Shown here one piece after another: positions 15,086 through 20,399 of a DNA stretch of 20,399 nucleotides. The position numbers and the translations under genes are program-made. The DNA comes from a virus, in the IMG/VR virus record IMGVR_UViG_3300032284_000414, positions 1 to 20,399 of that record. One strand, written 5' to 3'. Below the pieces are notes generated by a model that did no database searches, was not told the DNA's origin, and saw only the letters and a list, made by a program, of their open reading frames with translations. Positions within the stretch are counted from its first letter, which is position 1, and each line of letters begins with the position of its first letter.

Positions 15086-15169
15086 GAGGGGTGCCCGAGT
15101 GGCTAAAGGGGACGGACTGTAAATCCGTTGGTTACACCTACGCTGGTTCGAATCCAGCCCCCTCCACCA
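15085..15169 (+). tRNA. tRNA-Tyr (GUA)
   Basis: An 85-nt class II tRNA. The acceptor arms GGAGGGG (15085-15091) and CCCCTCC (15159-15165) pair fully, with discriminator A and an encoded CCA (15167-15169). The anticodon stem ACGGA/TCCGT encloses GTA at 15119-15121. The T-arm is GCTGG-TTCGAAT-CCAGC, and the variable arm is long, as expected for bacterial tRNA-Tyr. Confidence 0.95.
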
Positions 15170-15199
15170 CGACCCATTGATTTTGATAAAAAATAATGC

Positions 15200-15228
15200 T
15201 TGACTTTTATCGAAAAAGGGCGCATAAT
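15200..15228 (+). promoter_or_regulatory. sigma70-type promoter, TTGACT-17-CATAAT
   Basis: The -35 TTGACT is at 15200-15205, preceded by AATGC. The spacer is 17 bp and the -10 CATAAT is at 15223-15228, followed by GGTTGT. Predicted start is about 15235. It would drive two small genes and tRNA-Asn. Confidence 0.7.
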
Positions 15229-15484
15229 GGTTGTTGAAACTGATGAAGGAAACTTAATTTTGGAAAAGATTCACTATATCAATAAATTAAAAGCCATCAC
15301 TGATGAAGGAAACTTAATTTTGGAAAAGATTCACTATATCAATCAATTAAAAGCCATCAAATCAGAAGCCTTAAAAATAGGGATAGATTGGCCGACCCAA
15401 AACCCCACAGAAGCCACTAGGGAAGAACTTAGAGACTTTCTGAAAGAGGTTCAGGAAGCTATCATAGAAAATAAAAATGTTTAG
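15227..15484 (+). CDS. small protein with a 20-residue tandem duplication
   Basis: An 85-residue hydrophilic protein from ATG 15227 with no recognised family. Residues 5-24 and 25-44 are the same 20 amino acids (starting TDEGNLILEKIHYIN) with one K/Q difference, followed by a lysine- and glutamate-rich helical tail. The ATG overlaps the promoter's -10, so a transcript from that promoter would not include it. TTG at 15260, nine bases after AAGGA at 15246-15250, or the equivalent TTG at 15320 in the second copy, may be the real start; the 15227 start would need read-through mRNA. It overlaps the next gene by 8 bases. Confidence 0.6.
   Translation: MVVETDEGNLILEKIHYINKLKAITDEGNLILEKIHYINQLKAIKSEALKIGIDWPTQNPTEATREELRDFLKEVQEAIIENKNV
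15239..15358 (+). repeat. 60-bp perfect-phase tandem duplication (two copies)
   Basis: Units 15239-15298 and 15299-15358 match at 59 of 60 positions; the only difference is 15284 A versus 15344 C. The period is 20 codons, so the reading frame is kept. The near identity indicates a recent duplication. Confidence 0.97.
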
Positions 15485-15668
15485 ATTTCCTTACACATTC
15501 AAATTACACCCATTAGCGTATTATAGCGTAATCCGCACGATAGGTATGGTTATAGCATGTCAGCTTTCGTTTAGCACAAACCACTCATGGCTGTGGGCAA
15601 TCCCCCAAACCTTCTTTGGTTGGGGATATGTATTGTATTGGGTTATAATTAAAGCGTTTGTTAATTAA
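15477..15668 (+). CDS. small membrane protein, two predicted helices
   Basis: A 63-residue protein with two hydrophobic segments, roughly residues 14-32 and 39-60, joined by a short loop (STNHSW). The start ATG 15477 overlaps the end of the preceding gene. The sequence is rich in aromatic residues. It could be an inner-membrane protein; a holin-like role cannot be excluded but is not supported, as the endolysin lies far away on the other strand. The family is unknown. Confidence 0.6.
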   Translation: MFRFPYTFKLHPLAYYSVIRTIGMVIACQLSFSTNHSWLWAIPQTFFGWGYVLYWVIIKAFVN

Positions 15669-15675
15669 GAATTGT

Positions 15676-15751
15676 TCCGTGGTAGCTCAGTCGGTAGAGC
15701 ATCTGACTGTTAATCAGAGTGTCCCTGGTTCGAGCCCAGGCCATGGAGCCA
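15676..15751 (+). tRNA. tRNA-Asn (GUU)
   Basis: A 76-nt tRNA. The acceptor TCCGTGG (15676-15682) pairs with CCATGGA (15741-15747) through one G-U pair; discriminator G and an encoded CCA follow. The anticodon stem TCTGA/TCAGA encloses GTT at 15709-15711. The T-arm is CCTGG-TTCGAGC-CCAGG. Confidence 0.95.
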
Positions 15752-15767
15752 AAATTAGGAGATGAGT

Positions 15768-15968
15768 ATGACTAAACACGAAGAAGCCGAATCTATCCTA
15801 AGCAAGATTTACAATACAACTCTTGCGTTAGAGAATAGCAATAAAAATACTTGGGCTGAGAAGTATTGGGGTATTGTCAATCACAGGTTGCAGCGTCAGT
15901 TGCAGTCTAAACTAAATGAGATCGACAATCCTCAGCAGTGGATCCAAGTGGTACAGGTAAAATATTGA
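15768..15968 (+). CDS. small hypothetical protein
   Basis: A 66-residue helical, charged protein with an N-terminal MTKHEEAESILSKIYN. ATG 15768 is chosen over ATG 15762 because AGGAG at 15757-15761 is six bases upstream of the former and abuts the latter. It follows tRNA-Asn by 16 bases and overlaps the next ORF (TGATG). No family is recognised. Confidence 0.65.
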   Translation: MTKHEEAESILSKIYNTTLALENSNKNTWAEKYWGIVNHRLQRQLQSKLNEIDNPQQWIQVVQVKY

Positions 15969-16108
15969 TGTTCAAATTGTTATGTAAGCTGAGACTGCAT
16001 AGGTGGGTCGCGGATTACCGTCCCAGTCGCTGCGACTACTATCCCTTCCCTATCCTCGTTCGCAAAACCTGTACGGTCTGCGGGAAGACTGTGTCGAACG
16101 AGGACTAA
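15968..16108 (+). CDS. very small cysteine-containing (zinc-knuckle-like) protein
   Basis: A 46-residue ORF beginning at ATG 15968, one base inside the preceding TGA, and ending at TAA 16106-16108. It carries KTCTVCGK (C35-x2-C38), plus C6, H11 and C22, which could complete a zinc site. The start MFKLLCKLRLHRW followed later by CxxCGK is a pattern seen in tiny phage proteins, as far as I recall. Base composition is G+C-richer than upstream genes. Termination coupling with the upstream gene supports translation. Confidence 0.6.
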   Translation: MFKLLCKLRLHRWVADYRPSRCDYYPFPILVRKTCTVCGKTVSNED

Positions 16109-16138
16109 GTCCTTGATTTTGTTATATAAAAATAATGC

Positions 16139-16167
16139 TTGACTTTTATTCGATATCGACGTATTAT
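16139..16167 (+). promoter_or_regulatory. sigma70-type promoter, TTGACT-17-TATTAT
   Basis: The -35 TTGACT at 16139-16144 has upstream AATGC; the spacer is 17 bp and the -10 TATTAT is at 16162-16167, followed by GGTTGT. It shares about 15 bases around the -35 with the promoter at 15200. Predicted start is about 16174, giving a leader of about 52 nt. Confidence 0.7.
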
Positions 16168-16225
16168 GGTTGTATGGTGAGGTGAGGAAATGGTTCCTAT
16201 CCCCATATTGATGGAGTTTTTTATT

Positions 16226-16624
16226 ATGACTAGTTCTTTTAAGCGAGGCGACAAGGGTAAGATCGCCATTGAGTTGATTAATGCCTATCAGGCTCTGCCC
16301 CAGAACGAAGTAGCCTCTAAGATCGCCGAAGCTCTGGGTCTCCCCCAGGCTCGAGGCGTCGCCTACTATCGCTGGTACGTTAATAAGGGTCTGACCCAGG
16401 TCTCCGCTCCGGTTCGCGGAGAGAAGGCTCCTCGAGCCTCTAGGAAGGCTGGAGAGGCCAAGGCGAAGGTCGCCGCTACTCCTAAAGCCTCTTCGGGTCC
16501 GAAGGCTTCTAAGCCCTCCCCTGATCAGGTCCAGGCGTTCAAGGACGGTCTGGAGCGTGCTCGAGTCCGTGCCGAGCTGAAGGCTTCGGTTGATACTATG
16601 GTCCTGGATAGCCAGGTCGCCTAA
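16226..16624 (+). CDS. histone-H1-like basic protein with N-terminal helical domain
   Basis: A 132-residue protein. Residues about 5-60 form a compact helical domain (FKRGDKGKIAIELINAYQ... AYYRWYVNKGL) resembling small phage DNA-binding-like domains. A central region (about 65-100) is rich in alanine, lysine, serine and proline, like histone H1 tails, and a helical end follows. ATG 16226, nine bases after GGAG at 16213-16216, is preferred over ATG 16190, whose ribosome site is too close. The codons are strikingly G+C-rich (GCC, CTG, GTC, CTC), unlike the replication genes. It has its own promoter and a strong terminator, suggesting a highly expressed single-gene unit. The DNA-binding role is inferred. 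Confidence 0.7.
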   Translation: MTSSFKRGDKGKIAIELINAYQALPQNEVASKIAEALGLPQARGVAYYRWYVNKGLTQVSAPVRGEKAPRASRKAGEAKAKVAATPKASSGPKASKPSPDQVQAFKDGLERARVRAELKASVDTMVLDSQVA

Positions 16625-16642
16625 TAGGGTCATATCGGGTAC

Positions 16643-16670
16643 AAAGGGTGGGGGAAACTCCACCCTTTTT
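16643..16670 (+). terminator. rho-independent terminator
   Basis: An 11-bp stem, AAAGGGTGGGG (16643-16653) with CTCCACCCTTT (16658-16668), one G-U pair, a GAAA tetraloop (16654-16657) and a run of five T's ending at 16670. It lies 18 bases after the H1-like gene and just before the next promoter. Confidence 0.92.
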
Positions 16671-16672
16671 GC

Positions 16673-16701
16673 TTGACTTTTTATCTCTTTTCAGGTACAA
16701 T
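16673..16701 (+). promoter_or_regulatory. sigma70-type promoter, TTGACT-17-TACAAT
   Basis: The -35 TTGACT is at 16673-16678, two bases past the terminator. The spacer is 17 bp and the -10 TACAAT is at 16696-16701. Start is predicted near 16708, about 21 nt before the HAD gene. Confidence 0.7.
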
Positions 16702-16728
16702 AAGTATGTAAAAGAGAGAGTTGTAAGA

Positions 16729-17337
16729 ATGAAGAGTTTCAGAGAGTTCGAAAAAGATAATTTAGATCATACCCTATTCATATTCGATATCGATGATACT
16801 CTATTCAAGACGAATGCTAGGGTGTTCGTTAAGGATCCGAGTGGTAAAGTCATCGACCGACTAAACAATCAAGACTTCAATACTCATACGCTCCTACCGG
16901 GACAAAGCTATGAGTTTTCTGAGTTCAAAAATGCCAGTATGTTTGATATGACTAGTCGTCCTATCAAGGCTATGTTGGATATGGTAAAGCATCTTCAGAA
17001 AAAGATTGAAGGCACTGGTAGTCTGATCACCTTTATCACTGGTCGTTCTGACTTTGATAATAAAGAAAAGTTCTTGAACGTTTTCCGTAAGAGGAATATC
17101 GATATCGATAAGATCCACATTCATAGAGTGGGTAATGATCCGGGTCCGGAAACTATAGCAGTTAAGAAGGCCAAGGTAACTACCATGTATCTCGCTACTG
17201 GTAAATACAAGACAGCTGAGATGTATGACGACAGCAAAGAAAACTTAGAAGAGTTCAAAAGCCTTCAGAGTAGTTTTCCTGATGTATCGTTCTCTGCGTT
17301 TCAGGTGTTTCATAACGGAACGTCTAAACAGTTATAG
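16729..17337 (+). CDS. HAD-superfamily phosphatase
   Basis: A 202-residue protein. Motif I is DIDDT (D20, nucleophile; D22, acid/base), motif II is the TGRS in FITGRSDF, a lysine follows in the DNKEKF region, and the acidic motif IV is MYDDSKEN. This order is that of HAD phosphatases. The substrate is unknown: nucleotides or 3'-phosphate ends of nucleic acids are reasonable for a phage. ATG 16729 is chosen because the longer frame would start inside the terminator; an AGAGAG stretch may act as ribosome site. It is likely co-transcribed with the following oxygenase gene. Confidence 0.85.
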   Translation: MKSFREFEKDNLDHTLFIFDIDDTLFKTNARVFVKDPSGKVIDRLNNQDFNTHTLLPGQSYEFSEFKNASMFDMTSRPIKAMLDMVKHLQKKIEGTGSLITFITGRSDFDNKEKFLNVFRKRNIDIDKIHIHRVGNDPGPETIAVKKAKVTTMYLATGKYKTAEMYDDSKENLEEFKSLQSSFPDVSFSAFQVFHNGTSKQL

Positions 17338-17345
17338 GTTTAATT

Positions 17346-17957
17346 ATGAAACGTGATGAAATATTTCCTACTATTATTTGGCATGATGTTCTTCCTATAG
17401 ATAATTCTGTTATTCTATCTGGGTGTAAAAGGTTGCAAAAAGAAAGACCAATCTCAGCACGCAAAAGTAATGTTGGTGGTTGGCAGAGCAAAGATATTTG
17501 GTATAAAACTGTGCCAGAGTTTCATGAATTAGAAGAAATTATTCTTCTTCATGCAACTAAAATTTACGCAAATCAAATGAGAATGGATAGAAATTATGAG
17601 CTCTGGTTTCATACCATGTGGATCAATATAAATAAAAACAGAGATTATAATCAAACACACACGCACCCACGAGCTCTCTTGAGTGGAGCATATTATGTTA
17701 AGACTCCTAAAGATTGCGGAAAATTAGTATTCCCACGAAATTATGATGAAGTCAATTTTATACATGCATTTCATTCAAATATTTCCCAAGATGGAGAAGC
17801 TGATCTACACATGGGAACTAAAGAATATGAACCAAAAGAAAAAAAATTAATATTGTTCTTAGGAAATACTCCTCATTTCGTGCAACCAAACAACAGTAAT
17901 GAAGAAAGAATATCAATTTCTTTCAATTTAGAATGTAGAGAAAAAAAGCCCCGTTAG
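17346..17957 (+). CDS. 2OG-Fe(II) oxygenase-like protein (TIGR02466-like)
   Basis: A 203-residue protein. THTHPRALLSGAYYV carries H105 and H107, LFLGNTPHFVQPN carries distal H177, and ERISISFNLE carries R188. This is the layout of the TIGR02466-type putative oxygenases common in T4-like environmental phages, in which H-x-H(P) stands where H-x-D is usual. The substrate is unknown. The codons are A+T-rich compared with the HAD gene. The last 10 bases, including the TAG stop, lie inside tRNA-Thr, so mRNA and tRNA processing must compete. Confidence 0.8.
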   Translation: MKRDEIFPTIIWHDVLPIDNSVILSGCKRLQKERPISARKSNVGGWQSKDIWYKTVPEFHELEEIILLHATKIYANQMRMDRNYELWFHTMWININKNRDYNQTHTHPRALLSGAYYVKTPKDCGKLVFPRNYDEVNFIHAFHSNISQDGEADLHMGTKEYEPKEKKLILFLGNTPHFVQPNNSNEERISISFNLECREKKPR

Positions 17958-18023
17958 CTCATCCGGTAGAGCAACGGTTTTGTAAACCGTAGGTGGTCTG
18001 TTCGAGTCGGACACGGGGCACCA
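17948..18023 (+). tRNA. tRNA-Thr (UGU)
   Basis: A 76-nt tRNA. GCCCCGT (17948-17954) pairs with ACGGGGC (18013-18019), then A and an encoded CCA (18021-18023). The anticodon stem ACGGT/ACCGT encloses TGT. The T-arm is GTCTG-TTCGAGT-CGGAC with one G-U pair. Bases 8-10 (TAG, 17955-17957) are the upstream gene's stop. Confidence 0.93.
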
Positions 18024-18043
18024 ACTTTTATTATGGATACCAC

Positions 18044-18403
18044 ATGCATATAATGCCAGCCTATTTTACGACAAGCAATTTGAGTCGTCGTAAATCTAAA
18101 AAGAAAACGCAGAAGCAATTGAAGGCTGAAGCTGATCATGAGAAGTTTCTGAAGAAGCTTGGATATAAACCTTCTGACCAATATCCTACGTTAGAAGTTC
18201 GCCACAAGCATACAGTATTAGAAACTAAACAGCTTCCGGCGACTTCTGATTCCATTCCTGGTCACATGGCTAAGAAGGAACCTATGCAGTATTCTGGTAA
18301 GCGAGAGCTACTAGGTATTGCTACAATGCACAAGAGCAATATGGTTCCAGTTTTTGCTGACAACAAACAAGTAGCTATCGATATCGCAAGGATGAGACGA
18401 TGA
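18044..18403 (+). CDS. conserved phage hypothetical protein, basic
   Basis: A 119-residue protein with a very basic N-terminal part (SRRKSKKKTQKQLK) and a C-terminal block GIATMHKSNMVPVF...IARMRR that I recall from many tailed-phage hypothetical proteins. ATG 18044 has GGAT five bases upstream; ATG 18053 (MPAYFTTS) is the alternative and may be the conserved start. There is no membrane segment. The function is unknown; the basic region suggests nucleic-acid contact. Confidence 0.7.
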   Translation: MHIMPAYFTTSNLSRRKSKKKTQKQLKAEADHEKFLKKLGYKPSDQYPTLEVRHKHTVLETKQLPATSDSIPGHMAKKEPMQYSGKRELLGIATMHKSNMVPVFADNKQVAIDIARMRR

Positions 18404-18407
18404 CAGA

Positions 18408-18659
18408 TTGCAAGCTATCGTGCGACTTATAAATAAAGAGAAGGAACGCATCAGGTATCTCTCAGAGAAGCTTGATGACGTTATCGGAGAGTGCCACAGT
18501 AAAGATGACATCATAGCACTGTCCTCTTTGTTTTTGGTATATGCTAGGAAGCTTCTCGCTTTCGGAGCATCTGATGAACAGCTTAGTGATGACTTGATTT
18601 TTTATTATATTTCTAATAAGATGTATACCAAATCAGGAATTAAAAATGAAAAACTTTAA
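18408..18659 (+). CDS. small helical hypothetical protein
   Basis: An 83-residue ORF from TTG 18408, with GTG 18420 an alternative; neither has a well-spaced ribosome site, so the start is uncertain. It is helical and charged at first (LINKEKERIRYLSEKLDD), with a middle SSLFLVYARKLLAF segment too short and mixed for a clear membrane helix. The end overlaps the next gene by 14 bases. The function is unknown. Confidence 0.55.
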   Translation: MQAIVRLINKEKERIRYLSEKLDDVIGECHSKDDIIALSSLFLVYARKLLAFGASDEQLSDDLIFYYISNKMYTKSGIKNEKL

Positions 18660-18867
18660 AGATTTCGCTGAAGCCACTGAGAAACTCGAGAGCATTGCTA
18701 TTGAAGTTCTTGGTATGGACAGTCAGTGGAGACGAGTCGGTGGTGGTATCTTTAATAGACCACAGTCTATTGCTCAGGCACTAGACAGCACCAAGAAGCG
18801 TTACCCAAAGAATCGTGTGCGCGCTGTAGGTCAGGACACAAGTAAGTTTTATGATATGCTTCCCTAA
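18646..18867 (+). CDS. small hypothetical protein
   Basis: A 73-residue protein, MKNFKDFAEATEKLESIAIE at its start, an opening like those of many short phage proteins. The GGGIFNRPQSIAQAL and RYPKNRVRAVG segments are not recognised as a named family. ATG 18646 lies within the previous gene's 3' end. It is followed 12 bases later by an oxygenase-like gene with a strong ribosome site. Confidence 0.65.
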   Translation: MKNFKDFAEATEKLESIAIEVLGMDSQWRRVGGGIFNRPQSIAQALDSTKKRYPKNRVRAVGQDTSKFYDMLP

Positions 18868-18879
18868 TAGGAGATATGT

Positions 18880-19503
18880 ATGAGTTATGTGACAACAAAA
18901 ATGCTTGACCTTGATCTTAAGAAGATGAATAAAAGCTGCCATAAGATGTATCTTTTTATTAAAGAGAATTTTACACCTGATGGTAAGACAGATTATAGTG
19001 GCCAGAGTACAATGACCACAAAGTTATACTCTCAGTATAATCTTATGATGTATCCTCAACCAGAGTTTCATGAATTGTTTTTAGAAATTCAAAAATATTT
19101 TCATGAAATTGCTAATCCGACAGAACCACATTATGCTCAGTTCTGGTTAAACTTCTATACCAATGGGGAATATATTGATTGGCACCACCATTGGCCAATG
19201 AGTTATAAAGCTTGGCATGGATTTTATTGTGTCAATTCAGAAAATCCTGAAAGCAAAACAACCTACAGAGTTCCTCCTGCTAATGGAATGCAAATAAAAA
19301 ATCCTGAGAAGCATGAAGAAGTTGAAATCATCAGTAAGAACAACCTTCTAGTCATCAGTCCAAGTGCTGGTGATCAACATAGAAGTTGGCCATGGGAAGG
19401 TAATGGTGAACCAAGAATCACAATTGCTTTTGATATTGTACCAAGATCACAATTCAACAAGCAGGGCAATCCCATACAAAAAAATCATTGGATCCCAATT
19501 TAA
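18880..19503 (+). CDS. putative 2OG-Fe(II) oxygenase-like protein
   Basis: A 207-residue protein. WHHHWPMSYKAWHGFYCV (H102-H104) fits the first iron-ligand strand, PSAGDQHRSWPW supplies distal H167, and EPRITIAFDIVP supplies R179 for 2-oxoglutarate. The pattern parallels the gene at 17346, with an H-x-H in place of H-x-D, and is similar to oxygenase-like proteins of cyanophage-type T4 relatives. AGGAGA at 18869-18874 precedes the ATG. The substrate is unknown. It is the third member of this superfamily in the window. Confidence 0.7.
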   Translation: MSYVTTKMLDLDLKKMNKSCHKMYLFIKENFTPDGKTDYSGQSTMTTKLYSQYNLMMYPQPEFHELFLEIQKYFHEIANPTEPHYAQFWLNFYTNGEYIDWHHHWPMSYKAWHGFYCVNSENPESKTTYRVPPANGMQIKNPEKHEEVEIISKNNLLVISPSAGDQHRSWPWEGNGEPRITIAFDIVPRSQFNKQGNPIQKNHWIPI

Positions 19504-19518
19504 CATTAAGTTTAATGC

Positions 19519-19547
19519 TTGACTTATTTGTTATTATACGCTAGAAT
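19519..19547 (+). promoter_or_regulatory. sigma70-type promoter, TTGACT-17-TAGAAT
   Basis: The -35 TTGACT at 19519-19524 has upstream AATGC; the spacer is 17 bp and the -10 TAGAAT is at 19542-19547, followed by GGTTGT and then ATG at 19554. The predicted start of transcription coincides with that ATG. Confidence 0.72.
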
Positions 19548-19553
19548 GGTTGT

Positions 19554-19913
19554 ATGATTGAGACTATAGAAGTTCGTAATCCTACTCGTCCTAGTGCTCG
19601 CTATGCGGGTATGCCGGAAACGTATAAACTTACTGGTGAGATTATTCCCAACCCTAGATGGGCTGGTCCTGATAAGATTGCCATGATGGTTGCTGATAGA
19701 TACACTCCATTGCGCATCATCCAAAAATCAAACATCATCGGTAAATACTATGAACCAAAGATCGTAGCTCCAGTCATTAAGACTTGGAAGGTCTCTGGTT
19801 CGAAGAATAATACCTATGAAGTGACTGCTGATGCGGGTATGTTTAGATGTACCTGTGTTGGTTTTCAGTTTAGACATGATTGTAAACATATCAATCAGGT
19901 GAAAGCAGCATGA
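19554..19913 (+). CDS. SWIM-type zinc-finger protein
   Basis: A 119-residue protein ending in a SWIM motif, C99-x-C101-x8-C110-x-H112 (CTCVGFQFRHDCKH). SWIM fingers bind DNA or protein and occur in bacterial and phage proteins. The NNTYEVTADAGMFRCTC strand leading into it is typical. The first 85 residues have no recognised domain. No ribosome site precedes the ATG, and the promoter geometry predicts a leaderless message. It overlaps the next gene in an ATGA. Confidence 0.8.
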   Translation: MIETIEVRNPTRPSARYAGMPETYKLTGEIIPNPRWAGPDKIAMMVADRYTPLRIIQKSNIIGKYYEPKIVAPVIKTWKVSGSKNNTYEVTADAGMFRCTCVGFQFRHDCKHINQVKAA

Positions 19914-20215
19914 ATAATTATTTTCAACCAACCATATGTTGGATAAAGGAAGACTGGCGCAGTGATAAGTTTCGATTCTTTATTGAAATACTCGCTTGGG
20001 TTATTTCTGTTGGTTGTAGTCTTACAATGGCTCTCACCGTCCCCAATGCTCCCCTCCAGTTCATATATCCTTTTTGGATTGCTGGATGTGCTATGTATGG
20101 TTGGGCTGCTTATACTCGTCGCTCTTTTGGTATGCTGGCTAATTATATGCTGATCGTTTCTATTGATTGCGTTGGGTTTACGCGAATTATACTAAACAGT
20201 CTTACAGGATATTAA
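19910..20215 (+). CDS. small integral membrane protein, three predicted helices
   Basis: A 101-residue protein with hydrophobic segments at roughly 22-43, 51-67 and 74-96 after a soluble N-terminal tail containing KEDWRSDKFR. The YPFWIAGCAMYGWAAYTRRSFGMLANYMLI region loosely recalls PnuC-like transporter fragments, but the length is far too short for a full transporter. It is coupled to the SWIM gene by an ATGA overlap. The function is unknown. Confidence 0.7.
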   Translation: MNNYFQPTICWIKEDWRSDKFRFFIEILAWVISVGCSLTMALTVPNAPLQFIYPFWIAGCAMYGWAAYTRRSFGMLANYMLIVSIDCVGFTRIILNSLTGY

Positions 20216-20216
20216 A

Positions 20217-20399
20217 ATGGCAAAGCTGAAACCGAAGTACATGACCTTTGAGAAACAGTTTATTGGTGAAGAGCCAAGACTCAAAGATTGCACTAACCAA
20301 AGTGAAGTGATCAAGGCACTAAATTGGTACAATTACAATTACAATGTTGATGACACTGTTAAGTGGTTGTATGAATATGTTGATAATCGTAATACAACT
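20217..20399 (+). CDS. conserved T4-like phage hypothetical protein, 3' end outside the window
   Basis: The first 61 codons of a gene, open to the right edge. ATG 20217 directly follows the membrane-protein stop; AGGAT precedes it. NQSEVIKALNWYNYNYNVDD followed by KWLYEYV resembles the N-terminal part of conserved hypothetical proteins in cyanophage-type T4 relatives, as far as I recall. No catalytic motif is visible. Confidence 0.75.
   Translation, partial: MAKLKPKYMTFEKQFIGEEPRLKDCTNQSEVIKALNWYNYNYNVDDTVKWLYEYVDNRNTT

Noticed and set aside
15239-15358. Tandem repeat as part of a CRISPR array
   Set aside because: There are only two directly adjacent 60-bp units, no spacers and no palindromic repeat; it is coding.
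16099-16115. Inverted repeat AGGACT/AGTCCT after the 46-residue ORF as a terminator
   Set aside because: Realistic pairing is only about four base pairs with a tight loop and there is no good T-run.
15980-16663. Long minus-strand open frame of 227 codons opposite the H1-like gene
   Set aside because: It is antisense to two plus-strand ORFs, a tandem promoter and a terminator; its composition is a by-product of the G+C-rich codons and it matches no family.
17627-17634. TATAAATA inside the oxygenase gene at 17346
   Set aside because: It is intragenic with no gene start at a suitable distance downstream; A+T-rich coding sequence can give this by chance.
18428-18435. TATAAATA inside the gene at 18408
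   Set aside because: It is intragenic, and the next start (18646) is over 200 bases away.
19506-19517. CATTAA/TTAATG hairpin-like repeat after the third oxygenase gene
   Set aside because: It is a short A+T stem with a 2-base loop and overlaps promoter upstream sequence; not credible as a terminator.

Overview
This window is the DNA-replication core of a contractile-tail (T4-superfamily) bacteriophage genome with moderate-to-low G+C. The diagnostic set is present in recognisable order: sliding clamp gp45, clamp loader gp44 and gp62, translational repressor RegA, family B DNA polymerase gp43, recombinase UvsX and primase-helicase gp41. The accessory genes (small heat-shock protein, several 2OG-Fe(II) oxygenases, a GT-A glycosyltransferase, a nucleotidyltransferase, phage tRNAs) resemble the T4-like phages of marine, freshwater and soil bacteria rather than coliphage T4. 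The host cannot be named from this window. TTGACT-type promoters, often preceded by GC, and a possible ROSE-type RNA thermometer suggest a proteobacterium, perhaps an alphaproteobacterium; this is inference.

Layout. (1) 1-2941: an unknown gene open at the left edge, then a probable thymine-hypermodification pair (an aGPT-PPlase/amino-acid:DNA-transferase-like protein and a P-loop kinase of the 5-hmdU DNA kinase type), a DUF3310-like protein and a 2OG-Fe(II) oxygenase. (2) 2942-6923: glycosyltransferase, gp45, a zinc-ribbon protein, gp44, gp62, regA and a small orphan gene. (3) 6934-9007: an hsp20 gene with a structured leader, then a convergent GH19 endolysin on the minus strand (the only minus-strand gene), then a divergent nucleotidyltransferase. 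A palindrome carrying T4-type late promoter elements on both strands lies between the last two. (4) 9000-15169: gp43, a small coiled-coil gene, uvsX, gp41, a small gene, an HExxH metallopeptidase and tRNA-Tyr, mostly with ATGA-type overlaps. (5) 15200-20399: many small genes, tRNA-Asn and tRNA-Thr, a G+C-rich segment with a short zinc-knuckle ORF and a histone-H1-like gene, a HAD phosphatase, two more 2OG-oxygenase-like proteins, a SWIM zinc-finger protein, a membrane protein and a gene open at the right edge.

Regulation can be read directly. Nine promoter-like sites share a -35 of TTGACT (eight exact, one TTTACT) and a TA-rich -10, with 17 bp spacing in eight and 16 bp in one. Two of them place the predicted transcription start on an ATG (leaderless genes). 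Two intergenic sites carry the T4 late element TATAAATA. There is one strong intrinsic terminator, one convergent inverted repeat that is probably a two-way terminator, and one hairpin overlapping a promoter. No stretch longer than 300 bases lacks a gene.
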